NCBI GenBank assembly: GCA_019925105.1
Contig: JAHGAU010000003.1
Span: forward strand, 806,001 to 870,000
Reading direction: 5' to 3'
DNA length: 64,000 nucleotides
From: Niebla homalea
Taxonomy: Eukaryota; Ascomycota; Lecanoromycetes; Lecanorales; Ramalinaceae
Position 1 is the stretch's first letter, and the number at the start of each line of letters is the position of its first letter. Below the pieces are notes generated by a model. That model was not told where the DNA came from. It searched no databases and saw only the letters and a program-made list of their open reading frames with translations. A program made the translations under genes and the position numbers. Positions 1-12,719 of the stretch are shown here, piece by piece.

Positions 1-1343
1 TTTCAGTAATCTTTTTATTTAAGACGTCGTTATATATTTTAATTAACGTTACGCTTAATATAATAATAAAATACCTTTTTACGCGTTTTAAGGAATTAAG
101 TCTTTTCGTTACCGGCGGAAATTTATAGTTAATAATCTTAAGCCTTAAGTAAAGAACCGTATTCTCTTTTTCTATATTCCTTAACGTAGCCTCTTTCTCG
201 GTTTCCTTAAAACGTAAAAAGTATATTTTATTTATTATAATAATAAATAATTACTTTAAAATTTTAGCCGATTTATACTTTTTTTTATTAATTTAAGTTT
301 TAAACCTTTTTAAGCTTTCTTTTACCTTTAAAGATATTATATTAAGGAGGATATCCTTACTTTATAGTTTACGTACCGTAATAATTTATTTTATTAACGG
401 TTCTGTTATTACTTTAAAAGTTTTTATTAATTATAACGGGTTTATCTTTACCGTTATGTTCCTTTCCTTATTATTAAATAAACGGACCGTTATTATCTTC
501 GTTTTCTTTAATACGGCCGCCCTTTTTTCTATTATCCCTTTATTCTTTATCGTAGGTATTCCCTTTACCACTTTTATCGCTTAATTCTCTTTTATTTAAG
601 GGGCCGCTGCCTTTATACCCTCGCCTTATATACCCAGCCTTAAACCGCTATTTTTACCCTTTATTAACGCCTTCATTATTACCCCTTAAGAACCCTATAA
701 TTGCTCCGTTTCCCTTAATTTTATCCCTATTTTTATATAAAAGTCTTTTATATTTCTTAGCTTAATCTATAATATCGGTTAAGTTTCTAGCGTAATATTT
801 TTTTACTTTATTATAAGGAGTTTTTTTAAGGTTTTTATTATTTCTTTTACCGCTTTTTCGCCCTTACTTATCGGGCGATATTCTGTCTCCGCTTTTTACC
901 TTTGGTCCCTTAAGGTCTTATTCTTTTTATTAATTTTATTTCCCCTTTATATATTTTTAATAATACTTTCGCCGCGGTCTTTCCGCCTTTTCCCCCCGCC
1001 CGTATCCCTCGCCGTTAATACCGTACCGGCCTTCTTACCCCCTTATTTACTTATTATTTCCGTTTTATTATTACGCGTTTTATACGCTTTAATATACGTA
1101 TTTTATTAACCTTAATTCTTTTACTTACTTTAAGCGTTATTTAACTTATTATTATTATATTACCTATACGCGTCGTTGCTATTTCTATTAATATAAGTTA
1201 TTTACCCGTTTACCACCTTATTCTTAACCGTTACGCCACTTTTACTTATCGTACTTAATATACCTCTCTTATTATTACCAGAGCTATACGTATACGCATC
1301 GTTTTGGACCTCTGGGGTCCCTTCGTTCGTCGCCATTCTCCAA
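1..1343 (-). mobile_element. LINE (Tad-type) 5' part, RIP-mutated, runs off the left edge
   Basis: This is the 5' portion of a non-LTR retrotransposon on the minus strand. Its ORF1 start (ATG at 1336) reads MATNEGTPEVQNDAYTY, nearly base for base the same as the plus-strand copy starting at 26571. The first 80 or so bases keep a balanced composition. Further in (towards position 1) the sequence is AT-rich and full of stops, as expected after RIP. The reverse-transcriptase half lies outside the window. It is assigned to the Tad class through the longer copy at 26571–32370, whose RT motifs are readable. Confidence 0.75.
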
Positions 1344-2999
1344 ATTCGACTATACGTATTAAAAATCTTAAATATTATATATATTACGGAAAAAGTTATT
1401 ATATATCGGATTGCTTTATTATTTTATAAAATAAAATTTTAATAATAAGTATAAAATCCCGTAAAAAGGATAATATATTAAAAAACGATAAAGCTTTAAC
1501 GGTATTTTAAGGTTAAAGTTAATAGAAAAATAACTAGAAATATACTTGGCTTTTATTATTAAAGGTTAAATAAGTTTTTAAGATAATCCTTAATTATTAA
1601 ATATATTAATTAATATTAAAGTTTAAATAAATCTAATTTTATAAATATATATAGTCCAATAAAACTTATAGTTAATTCCCGTTATTTTACCGTAAACGGC
1701 TTTTCTTAATAATAAATAGATTTTTTATTATAATATTTATGAATTATAATATTATTTAATTAATAGTTAAAAGTAAAAAAAGCAATATAAGATATTTTTT
1801 TACGTTATTAATTAAGAAGGTTTAAACGTAATCCTTAATTTATTAACCTTATATACTTTATAAATAATAATTAATCAGGCGGCGGGTAAATAACGTTTTA
1901 AGGTTAATTCTTATAATTTATAAATTAATAACGTTAATAATTTCGGTTAAAGTTTAACGGAGATAAATAAGGTCTTTATAATTATTTATATAAGCGTAAT
2001 AACGGAATACTTAAAAATATTATAAATCCCTTAAAGTAATTTAACGCGTATAAGTATTATAAAAGACTTTATTAACCGGAGCGTTTTAAGGGGGTTAAAC
2101 GAGTATATAAATATCTTTTTTAATAATATAATTAATACTTTACTTAAATTAAAATTAAAGGATTACGCTATTAACTTAAATAATAAAAAGTTATTATATA
2201 ATTTTCTATATAATTTATCTTAAGTAAAGTTTACGGAGCTTTAACGGTATTTTAAGGATATTATAATTTAAAATTGGATTTATAATTTAACGTTATTTAT
2301 AGGCGTTCTAATCCTTTTTATACTTAAGAAGAATAATGGTTTTTATCTTTATATCGATTATTATAGGTTAAATATGGTTATAATTAAAAATTAATACTTA
2401 TTACTTTTAATTATCAAAACCTTTAATCGGTTATATAACTTTAAACGGTTTATTAAATTAAACCTTAAAAATGTTTATTATTAATTACGGATTAAGTCCG
2501 GCGATAAGTAAAAAACGGCATTCCGTATATATTATAGTTACTTTAAGTATCTCGTTATACCGTTTAAATTAATTAACGCCTTAATAACCTTTTAAGCTTA
2601 TATTAACCGTACCCTTATTAGCCTTATTAATATAATTTATATAATTTATTTAAACGATACTTTAATATTTAATAAGAATCCGGCGGATTATTAACGATAT
2701 ATTTAGTAAATCCTTAAGTAACTTTATTAATTTTAATTTTACGTTAATCTTAAGAAATATTACTTTAATATTATTTAAATAAAGTTCTTAAGGTTTATCG
2801 TTTTTATTAAAGGGAATTAAATGGATTAAGAGCGTATTTAAATAATTAAGGATTAATTTACTTTAAAAACCTACCGGGAAATATAGGTTTTTTTAAACTT
2901 TATAAATTTTTATCGTCGTTTTATTTATAAATATTTAAGAATAATTAAGCCCTTAATTAATCTGCTTAAAAGCAATAAGGAAGGAAAGAAGGTTAATCA
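1344..2999 (+). mobile_element. Ty3/Gypsy copy 1, left part (gag/protease to reverse transcriptase), RIP-mutated
   Basis: Translation of about 2400–2999 with stops ignored follows the Gypsy reverse transcriptase core: a stretch resembling IRIKSGDxKTAFR, then a YxYFKYLVIPFKLINA-like block, then YLNDTLIF in the place of the YLDDILIY active site, then NFYRRFIYKYL and PLINLLK. Many W and Q codons have become stops (TGG→TAG/TAA, CAA→TAA), which fits RIP. The upstream 1 kb has no readable motif but is in the place of gag/protease. The frame is broken at 2999 by the Copia insertion and resumes at 12863. No 5' LTR was identified; the inverted LINE lies directly upstream. Confidence 0.75.
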
Positions 3000-3004
3000 G
3001 TTAA
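3000..3004. repeat. Target site duplication GTTAA, left side of Copia insertion
   Basis: The five bases GTTAA directly precede the 5' LTR at 3005 and are repeated directly after the 3' LTR (12858–12862). Both flanks belong to the same Gypsy element. Confidence 0.9.
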
Positions 3005-3142
3005 TGTCAGAAGTGCAGAAGGCAAAGACCTCGGCTATTACCAAAAGGGGGCTAGCCTACTTCCTGGACTTCTTATAGATAGATATCGCTTAGCATTTTA
3101 TATAGTATTTAACTAAGCAAGTTATACCTTATTATTTTAACA
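3005..3142 (+). repeat. Copia 5' LTR (138 bp)
   Basis: Starts TGTCAGAAGTGCAG and ends TTTTAACA. It pairs with 12720–12857 at equal length. Differences between the two are C/T and G/A transitions. The middle (AAAGGGGGCTAGCCTACTTC) is unmutated in both. Confidence 0.9.
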
Positions 3143-4224
3143 GGTTATAAGCCCGGCTTATATACTTATTATTATGCTTAGTAATTAATAAGCCTTAATA
3201 ACGATAGCTTAAATACCTTAAGAACCGCATTATCGTTTTACCAGCATCGTAATGGCTCTTATTATTTATATAATTATTATAATTACTTAATAGTTTTATC
3301 GATTTAGGCTTTAGCCACCAGAAAAATAAGGAGGTTAAAATGAAAAATAAGAAGGCTAAAATAAAAATAAAAAGGCTGGGACAATACCCAGTTTAAAACC
3401 CTATTTATGCGTAAACCGTAAGGTATAGTAACCCCATATACCGATCTATACGTATACTATAAGGGTATAAAAGTACCTATAAAGCCGATAAATTAACGGA
3501 TCCTTAATATATACGTTAATACTTTTAAAGAATAAAGGGAAACGTTTATTTATTATTAAAGCGATTAAAGCGGCTTATAAAGTTTATTATCGCGTATACT
3601 TAGTTTTTTAATTAAGTTAATTACTTAATTTAAGTTATTATTATTTTAACTTTATACTAAAGTTTACCTTAATTACCGTATTAAAGTTTAAATATAAAAA
3701 GAAGTAAAATATTTACTTTTAAGGCTTTTTTTTTATTAAAATTATTAAGGCTTAAATTAATTATAGTTTTATTTTTAAAGGCTTTTTATTAAGATCTTTA
3801 TTATTATTAAGATTATTAAGAATATATCGATTATTCTAATTTATATATTCCATTATTTTAGCTTATAATTAAACTATTCATACCTAAATAACGTTCTTTT
3901 GCCCGGCGTATTATATATACTCTATAAGCTTTACGCCTTAGATGGTCCGTTAAGATTAAGAAGCTTTATTATTTATTATTAATTTTTAAATTACGGTTCT
4001 TATTAAGTAAAAAGAAACTCCGGGCCCGTTACTATTTACTTTATAAGATATTCCGTTTTATATATATATTATTTAGGAAAGCTATAATTTTAAAGGATAA
4101 CGACCTAGAATATTATTTATTATTATCGTTATTTAAGTTATTTTTATTTAAGGGCTTAATATTATCAGTTATAATCCCGTCGCTTTTTAATAATAAAGAT
4201 TTCTTTAATTTTTAGGTTAAATTA

Positions 4225-5575
<1,351 letters not shown>

Positions 5576-6740
5576 GGCATATTTAATTATAAATATATTT
5601 ATTCTTATTATTTATATCTTTAATATTAACTATATAAATTATATCGTTAATAATAGCCGTATATTTATCCGTAAGGAATTCCTCTTTAAGTTTATTTTTA
5701 TTAAAGGCTTTTTTAAAGGGAGAAATATTACCTATATTAAAATCGTTAAAATCTTATATTAATTTAATAAAAGCGTCCGTAGTTTAGTTTTTTTTATCTT
5801 TAATAATATTTTTAATTTTATTAGTCTTAAACAGCTATAGCGAGTTAATTATCCTTTTAAGTAAAATAACGACCCGGAGGATTTAAGTATATTTATCGAT
5901 TATAACGGTATCTTTATAAAATTCTTACCGGTAGCTTTTTACCTTCTTAAAGTCGATATTAAAGTTATTAATAATTTAATACCCGTAACCCTATATATTA
6001 TTACCGTAAATTAAAAAGCCTTAAAATATTAACATAAAATAATAAAGCATATAAGAGAATAAAATATTAAGTTCTTATTAGAAATAATAACCGGTATTAA
6101 CCTCTCCAATCCACCGGATCTATTAAAGGACTATAAGTACGTCGTTTATACGGAGATATAAATAAAGCTTAAATTAAGTAAAAGTTATATTAAGTTTAAT
6201 ATTTATTAAAATGAATTTATTTACTCCGATTTAATTAATTTTATTAATAGTATAAAAGTTAATTATAAGTAAGTTATTATTTTTATTAAAGACGTTATTA
6301 AAGTCGTTTATATAACCCTATTATTAGATTTTTTATACGAAACGGTTCTTAAGGCCTTTTAAGGTTATATGAAGAAAATTTATTATTTAAATTATTTTAT
6401 CCGCCGCTTATATATTAACAATAATAATATATATAACGGTTTCTAATTTAATAATTAACGGTACGTTGAAGGTATTTAATAAGAATTTACGGTACTTTAT
6501 AACCCTTAATAAAACAATATTTTTAAATAAATAAGTTAAACCCTCATTATCTAAGCTTATATTATATTATTAAATAATAGCTTATTACGTATTTTATTAT
6601 TAAATTTATTATTATAACGGTTTTTATATATAATATAATACTTATAAGTATTTACGATATATTAAATTAAATTATAAATCTTAGAAAACTTATTTAATTT
6701 TTTATTAAAAAAGTTAAATAATACGATATATATTAAGAGC

Positions 6741-6745
6741 ATAAG
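6741..6745. repeat. Target site duplication ATAAG (left) of small element 1
   Basis: ATAAG precedes the left terminal repeat and recurs at 7823–7827 directly after the right terminal repeat. Confidence 0.85.
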
Positions 6746-6923
6746 TATTAGGGTGATAACCACTCGGCCATCTCATGGATAAAAGTAGCTATCCGGGGTA
6801 GGTAATAGCGCTTAGGGGTAAGCCACTATTACCATATATGAGAAGGTAGTCTACCCGGGGGATCACCCCCAGGGGTAAGCCCTACCCCGGAACCCTTGCT
6901 CCAGGGTAGGTACTGCCATAATA
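6746..6923 (+). repeat. Left terminal repeat of small element 1
   Basis: 178 bp, GC-richer than its surroundings and largely spared by RIP. It holds a hairpin-forming pair GGTAATAGCG/CGCTATTACC in the sister copies, followed by several further GC-rich palindromes (CCCGGGGGATCACCCCCAGG). Confidence 0.85.
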
Positions 6924-7317
6924 GTATCCCCTTTCCTATGGGCTCGTCCCCGAGCCTACAGACTATAAACCACGCCTCCGGGGGGGAATTACTTTTTAAA
7001 CTGGAGGTCCTCTTAAAACTTAATTAAATAAGTAAATAAGGGTTAAAAGCTCTTTATTTAAAAGAGATTACCTCCGGTATAAATCCGAATTTTTTAAGCC
7101 GGACCCGGATTTAATAATTTATAAATATAATTTAAGGGCTTAATAATTTTATAAGGGTATAATCCGGGGTTTAATATCCTTATTAAGAATAATCCGTATT
7201 TCTTATTAAGTAGGCCCGGGTAACCTTCAGTAGGTACCCGTACCCGTACCGTTCCCTATTGGGCAGGTAAAGGCTACGTCTTAAGGTACCTTACCCACGG
7301 TCTTACGATTGGCCCGC

Positions 7318-7446
7318 GTAGTTTTAAGGCGTTTCAGCCCCCGCATCGGTAGTTTTCAGGCATTCCGGCCCCCCGCATCGGTAGTTTTCGGGCATTCCGG
7401 CCCCCCTCAGTAGTTTTCGGGCATTCCGGCCCCCCTCGGTAGTTTT
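7318..7446 (+). repeat. GC-rich minisatellite inside small element 1
   Basis: Four to five units of about 29–36 bp, each carrying GGTAGTTTTCGGGCATTCCGG followed by a C run. The units differ by small indels and transitions. The same array, more decayed, is at about 11168–11320 in element 2. Confidence 0.85.
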
Positions 7447-7559
7447 CTTTTCTGTACCTCGGACCTCGGCCCCCGGTACTGTAGGGTAGCGGGTCCTACC
7501 CGCCCCCGTACTCACTACCTCCTGAGTTACCCAAAAGTCTCACTTTTATGGGCGTCCTC

Positions 7560-7665
7560 GGATTCGAACTGTGGACCTACCCCTTTAAGCCCTTAGGGTT
7601 AACTCCGGGGGTGCACTACCCTGCCTAAGCGCTATTACTCTTTCAGGGTAATAACCACTCGGCTA
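7560..7665 (-). other. Antisense tRNA-like A-box/B-box pair spanning the right repeat border
   Basis: On the minus strand TAGCCGAGTGG (7665–7655) fits the Pol III A-box TRGCNNAGYNGG as seen in Ser/Leu-type tRNA genes, and GTTCGAATCC (7569–7560) fits the B-box. They are about 86 bp apart. The A-box is in the terminal repeat and the B-box is in the internal region. The flanking arms do not fold into a canonical cloverleaf, so this is not called as a tRNA gene; a tRNA-derived segment is inference. Confidence 0.45.
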
Positions 7666-7822
7666 TCTCATGGACAAAAGTACTTAGCTATCCGGGGTAG
7701 GTAATAGCGCTTAGGGGTAAGCCGCTATTACCATATATGAGAAGGTAGTCTACCCGGGGGATCACCCCCAGGGGTAGGCCCTACCCCGGAGCCCTTGCTC
7801 CAGGGTAGGTACTGCCATAACA
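7641..7822 (+). repeat. Right terminal repeat of small element 1
   Basis: 182 bp, a direct copy of 6746–6923 with a 4-bp insertion (ACTTAGCT versus AGCT) and scattered transitions. It contains GGAGCCCTTGCTCC at 7788–7801, which is inverted in the copy at 11510. Confidence 0.85.
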
Positions 7823-8076
7823 ATAAGCTTCCCGGTATAAATTAAATAAAATTTTAAATTAAAGCTATTAAAAGATATTTTATTGGCTTTAAGGGTTATT
7901 ACGTTTATAAAATACTTATACCGAATAACCGGGTTTAACGTTATAATTACGTTAAGTAGTTAAAGGATAAAGCCGTTTAACCCAAACGTAAGGCCGATAA
8001 CCCTTCATTGGTTTATTACTTAATACCGAAATAAAAGGAAATAGTTACTGTGGATTTCTAATTATTATTAAAACGG

Positions 8077-8240
8077 TGTTACGTACAAGCAGTACAGATA
8101 CCAAGATAGGCATAGCGCAAGGGCCTAGGGCAAGGATGCTTAGCATACGCACCCACATAATTAGCAACACCGTTCATAGTTACAATGCAGGCAGTTACCA
8201 CTCCACCCTCAATACCTATACTTCGTCTTTTTCCCTGATA
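8077..8240 (+). repeat. Left terminal repeat (164 bp) of the 8077 element
   Basis: Nearly unmutated copy. A 60-codon open frame across it (about 8076–8258) is an accident of its balanced base composition and matches no known protein. Confidence 0.85.
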
Positions 8241-9147
8241 AATAATAGCAATAGCTGAGTTCCGATTCTACTTATGTCGTTATATATAAGAGGGACCATG
8301 GATATACCCTTACCGACACCGTCTCACCGACACTAACGGCTTAAACTGTGGTACGTAAAGCACCTGGCTTTATAAATTATGACTTCCCGGCACCCTTTAG
8401 CTTAATGGACCGTAACTATACCTAACGTAATAAACCAGTAGATAATACGCTCTCCTTTTAGTAGTGGCTCCTTATTTTTAAAGACCCGTAGATACGGCAG
8501 TCAATAGTTATTAACCTTACCTCCGGACATTTAATACTTATAACGAGTAATAAAAACTTTATTCATAAAGGTTAATAGGGATAAGTTAAGTATAACGGGC
8601 AGAGAAGGATACTTTAGTATACGTTATAACGGCCGGTATAAAGGCCTTATTTTACTTTACGTTACGAAAGTCGGTATAAAGACTCTTATATTATAAATAA
8701 TATACTATATACTTTACGGTTAATATAAAGGCTATATAGGGAGCAAGATATATATTATTATAACGGCAATTATAACCGTATTATTACTTAGTTTATAGCG
8801 TATAATACTTACGGCTTTAGCTAGTTAATCAATAAAAGTAAAAGTATAAATATAAGTAAGGATAATAAGGATATATACTCACCCGGCAAAACCACGGAGA
8901 TCTCGTTTTTGAACGATTTAGCTTAAATTTAATCGTTTAAAATCTACGATTATTTCCTGGGTCACGGTCCCGCTCGGTTCTCGTTAATACTTTACCTTAT
9001 TACTTACCAATTATACTCTTAAATAACGTTATTTATTTATTCGGGGCTTGCTTTTCGTCACCTTTACCACCGAGTCAGTCAATATCTATAATGTTTTATA
9101 ATAGATGGTCCGACGTGGGCGTTGGCTTTTTATTTTTTATAGGCATT

Positions 9148-9311
9148 TATTACGTATAAGCAGTATAGATATTAAGATAAGCATAGTATAAAGGCCTAGG
9201 GCAAGGATACTTGGCATACGCACCCATATAACTAGCAATACCGTTTATAGTTGCAATGCAGGCAGTTACCACTCCACCCTCAATACCTGTACTTCGTCTT
9301 TTTCCCTGACA
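9148..9311 (+). repeat. Right terminal repeat (164 bp) of the 8077 element
   Basis: Same length as the left repeat. Its last 80 bp are almost identical to the left repeat and its first 60 bp carry RIP-type transitions. Confidence 0.85.
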
Positions 9312-9879
9312 AACGGATACGTCTTAATAATAATGAAAATATAGATAATAAGCCTATTATTATTATTATTTAAAACTTTTATATTATAAATATTACGGAT
9401 AAAACCGATAATATTATTATTAATGATATAATTAAATTTATATCCGATAAATAACTTAAGCCTTATATAACCTTAAACCCTCTATAATCGTTAACGAAAA
9501 TATTAATAAAAATAACTTATTTACTTTATCTTTATTTACCTTTAATAATAATATTATAAAGGAATCTCTAAGTATATATACCTTTATAAACTTAAATTTA
9601 AACTTATTTAATCCTTATGATTTTATCCTATATTATTAGCCGTTTCTAAGAGAATTTATTAAATTTCCAGATTTATTTACTTAAGCTTATATAGTTAAAA
9701 TATAACCTTTAAGTTATTAACGTTACCGGAACTTTAATTATTAAGCCGCCAGCTCTTAATTAACGTTTATATATTTTATAACCGCGATTCTTACGGATTA
9801 TACGGAGTTTATAACCTATATATAAATTATAAAGGATGTATATTATAAAATAAAGTAAAAGCTTATTATAGAAAATAAA

Positions 9880-10480
9880 ATTAAATCTTTAAAAAAGAAT
9901 AAAACCTGGGTCTTAATAAATTTACCTCCCGGTATTAACGTACTAAATAATAAGTAAATCTATAAATATAAACGTAAATTAAACGGTAATATTATTAAAT
10001 ATAAGGCTAAATAAGTAATCTATAACTTTTTATAAAAGGAAAACTTAGATTTCTTTAATACTTTTATAACGGTTATTAAGCCTATAAGCTATAAGGCCCT
10101 TTTTATTATAGCGGCTATATATAATTTAAAGATTGAGTAAATAGACGTTAAAATAATATTCTTTTATAAAGATATCTTTAAAAAGATTTATATTTATTAA
10201 TTAACGGGCTTTAATAATAATTTAGGACGTATTTACTTATTAAATAAAGCTTTTTATAGGCTTAAATAATCATTTTAAATTTAATATTAATACCTTTTTA
10301 TATTCCTTAAGAAACTTAATTACCGTTATATTAATAAAAATTATAATGTATTCTTAAATCCGGATATTAATATTATGATTACTATATATATCGATAATAT
10401 TTTAATAATAAGAGTTAATAAACGGGTTATTACTAACTTAAAGGCTTAATTAAATAAAAAATTTAAGATGTCCGATCTGG
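9880..10480 (+). pseudogene. Copia reverse transcriptase remnant
   Basis: With stops ignored, the frame gives TWVLINLPPGINVL, KYKAK, NTFITVIKPISYKALF, AAIYNLKIE, DVKIIFFYKDIFKKIYIY, LNKAFYRLK and, further on, TIYIDNILII, i.e. the ordered blocks of Ty1/Copia RT including the altered YVDD box. The domain is interrupted downstream by the element at 10593. Confidence 0.85.
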
Positions 10481-10592
10481 GCCTATATAGTTAATACTTA
10501 AGTATAAGTATTACCCGTAATCGATAAAATCGAACCTTAACTCTTAATTAAGAGAATTACGTTAAATAAATCTTTATTCAGTTCGATATATA

Positions 10593-10770
10593 TGTCAGGG
10601 TGATAACCACTCGGCCATCTCATGGACAAAAGTAGCTATCCGGGGTAGGTAATAGCGCTTAGGGGTAAGCCGCTATTACCATATATAAGAAGGTAATCTA
10701 CCCGGGGGATCACCCCCAGGGGTAGGCCTTACCCCGGAGCCCTTACTCTAGGGTAGGTACTGCCATAATA
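10593..10770 (+). repeat. Left terminal repeat of the 10593 element
   Basis: 178 bp. This copy best preserves the presumed original terminus TGTCAGGGTGATAACC and the hairpin GGTAATAGCG…CGCTATTACC. Confidence 0.85.
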
Positions 10771-11509
10771 GTATCCCCTCTTTTATGGGCTTATCCCCGA
10801 GCCTACAGACTATAAACCACGCCTCCGGGGGGGAGTTACCCCCCGAGTTGGAGGTCCTTTTAAAACCTAATTAAATAAGTAAATAAGGGTTAAAAGCTCT
10901 TTATTTAAGGGAAATTACTTCCGGTATAAGTCTGAATTTCTTAAGCCGGACCCGGATTAATAGCCCGTAAATATAATTTAAGGGCTTAATAACTTTATAA
11001 AAGTATAGCCTGGGGTTTAATATCCTCGTTAAGAATAACTTACTTTTCTCTTATTAAATAAGCCCGGGTAATCTTTAATAAATACTTATATCCGTATTAC
11101 TTTTTATTAAGCAGGTAAAAATTACGTTTTAAGGTGCCTTACCTACGGTCCTATAATTAACCCGTATAGTTTTAGGGCGTTTCAGCCTTCCGTATCGGTA
11201 GTTTTCGGGTATTCCGGCCCCCCTCGGTAGTTTTCAGGTATTCCGGCCCCCTTTTAATAGTTTTTAGGTATTCCGGCCCCCCTTAATAATCTTTGGGCAT
11301 TCCGGCCCCCCGTTATACCTCGGACCTCGGCCCCCGATACTATAGGGTAACGGGTCCTACCCGCCCCCGTACTTACGCTTAATCTTACCTCTTAAGTTAC
11401 TTAAAAGTCTTACTTTATAGGCGTCCTCGGATTTAAACTATAAATTTATCCCTTTAAACCCTTAAGGTTAACTCCAGGGGTATATTACCCTGAAGTTACG
11501 CTATTACTC

Positions 11510-11687
11510 TATTAAGGTAATAACCACTCGGCCATCTTATGGACAAAAGTAGCTATCCGGGGTAGGTAATAGCGCTTAAGGGTAAGCCGCTATTACCATA
11601 TATGAGAAGGTAGTCTACCCGGGGGATCACCCCCAGGGGTAGGCCCTACCCTGGAGCAAGGGCTCCAGGGTAGGTACTGCCATAACA
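11510..11687 (+). repeat. Right terminal repeat of the 10593 element, with an inverted hairpin
   Basis: 178 bp. At 11653–11666 it reads GGAGCAAGGGCTCC, the exact reverse complement of GGAGCCCTTGCTCC found at the same place in the copy at 7641. The flanks on both sides stay collinear. Confidence 0.85.
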
Positions 11688-12719
11688 ATATATAACGATC
11701 CTCTTTCTAAGGGTAACGGTATAGCTATCCTTATAAACGTAAATGCCCGTTTTAAGCCGGTTAATAAGGAGTATAACGCCTTAAAGTAATTTTGGCTTAA
11801 ATATTAATCCGTTATCGGCTTACTTATATATATTATAATAAATATTAAATTTAATATAACTTATACGGTATCGGTAGTATTACGTTTCGCGTTTAACCTT
11901 AATAAAAAGCATTAAATAACCATTCAGAAGATCTTCCGTTACCTTTATGGTATAACCTTTTTAAAGCTTATCTTTTAAGGCCCTTTAAAGTCCCTTAATA
12001 ACTATATAGACTTAAACTATACGGGCGACTTATAAATATACCGGTTTACCTCCGGGTATACCTTTAACCTAGGAAGTATAGTTATTAACTGGTTTTTAAA
12101 ACGTTAATTAACTATAACCCTATCTACTTATAAAGCTGAATATATAGGATAATATAACGTTATTAAAGAAGCGATTTAGCTTAAATAACTATTAACTTAA
12201 TTTATTAAAATTACCCCGAATTTAATAATATTACCGGCCCTTAAGGATAGGATATTATATAGAATTACGCTTTTCTTACCTACTTTAAACCTAATATTAA
12301 GGCTTTTACCCTTATTACGGTAATTTTTTATAATAATTAAGGAGCGATTATACTAATAAAAAACCCTATAAATTACTTAAAGATAAAGTATATATATATT
12401 AAGTACTACTTTCTTCAGGAATATATAGTTAATAAATAGGTAAAGCTCGTATATCATTTTACCGGGGATATGGCGCTTAACGGCCTTATAAAGCCGTTAT
12501 TAAAAGACGGCTTTCTTAAATTCAGAAATCATTTAAGATTAAAGTAATTAATACTATATTTCTATTAACGTTTTAAGATAAATAAATATACCCTTTACTA
12601 TTAAAGTCGGGGTAAATATACCCCTTACTATAGTAATATAGTTCCAATAAAAGCTTCTGCTCCTTACTTAATAAATAGTACGGTATTATAATATTATAAA
12701 GCTATTGATTAAGTAAAAG

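Larger units (their letters stand above)
6746..7822 (+). mobile_element. Small non-autonomous terminal-repeat element 1 (TRIM-like), 1077 bp
   Basis: Two direct repeats (6746–6923 and 7641–7822, 178 and 182 bp) enclose about 717 bp without coding capacity. A 5-bp duplication ATAAG lies on both sides. A better-preserved copy (10593) shows termini TGTCAGGG…AACA, i.e. TG…CA as in LTR retroelements. The target is the Copia integrase/RT linker, and the Copia frame resumes after 7827 with KGYYVYKILIPNNRV-like sequence. I see neither a primer-binding site of TGG type after the left repeat nor a polypurine tract before the right one, so the LTR-retroelement label is inference from termini and duplication. 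The inside carries a GC-rich minisatellite and antisense tRNA-like motifs. A second copy is at 10593–11687. Confidence 0.8.
8077..9311 (+). mobile_element. Small non-autonomous terminal-repeat element 2nd family, 1235 bp
   Basis: Direct repeats of 164 bp each (8077–8240 and 9148–9311), starting TGTTACG and ending CTGACA, lie inside a perfect AACGG duplication (8072–8076 and 9312–9316). The internal 907 bp have no open frame. The right repeat differs from the left almost only by C→T and G→A changes, often at CpA: GTACAAGCAG has become GTATAAGCAG. It is unrelated in sequence to the elements at 6746 and 10593. No primer-binding site or polypurine tract is visible. Confidence 0.8.
10593..11687 (+). 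mobile_element. Small non-autonomous terminal-repeat element, second copy of the 6746 family, 1095 bp
   Basis: Direct repeats 10593–10770 and 11510–11687 (178 bp each) begin TGTCAGGG in the left copy and end AACA in the right copy. A perfect ATATA duplication (10588–10592 and 11688–11692) encloses the element. The internal part aligns with 6924–7640 over its whole length, including the minisatellite, but carries more RIP-type changes: the B-box GGATTCGAAC of element 1 reads GGATTTAAAC here. The Copia frame is cut between FIQFDI-like and NDPLSKGNGIAI-like residues, so the insertion is cleanly placed. Confidence 0.82.

Noticed and set aside
7318..7446. CRISPR-like array
   Set aside because: The repeated units are contiguous minisatellite units with no unique spacers, in a eukaryotic transposable element.
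7500..7670. A genuine tRNA gene on the minus strand
   Set aside because: A- and B-box motifs are present, but acceptor and T-stems do not pair and the spacing is long; kept only as tRNA-like.
8076..8258. Open frame of 60 codons
   Set aside because: It coincides with the left terminal repeat of the 8077 element, starts at a GTG and has no protein-like features; the repeat simply escaped RIP.
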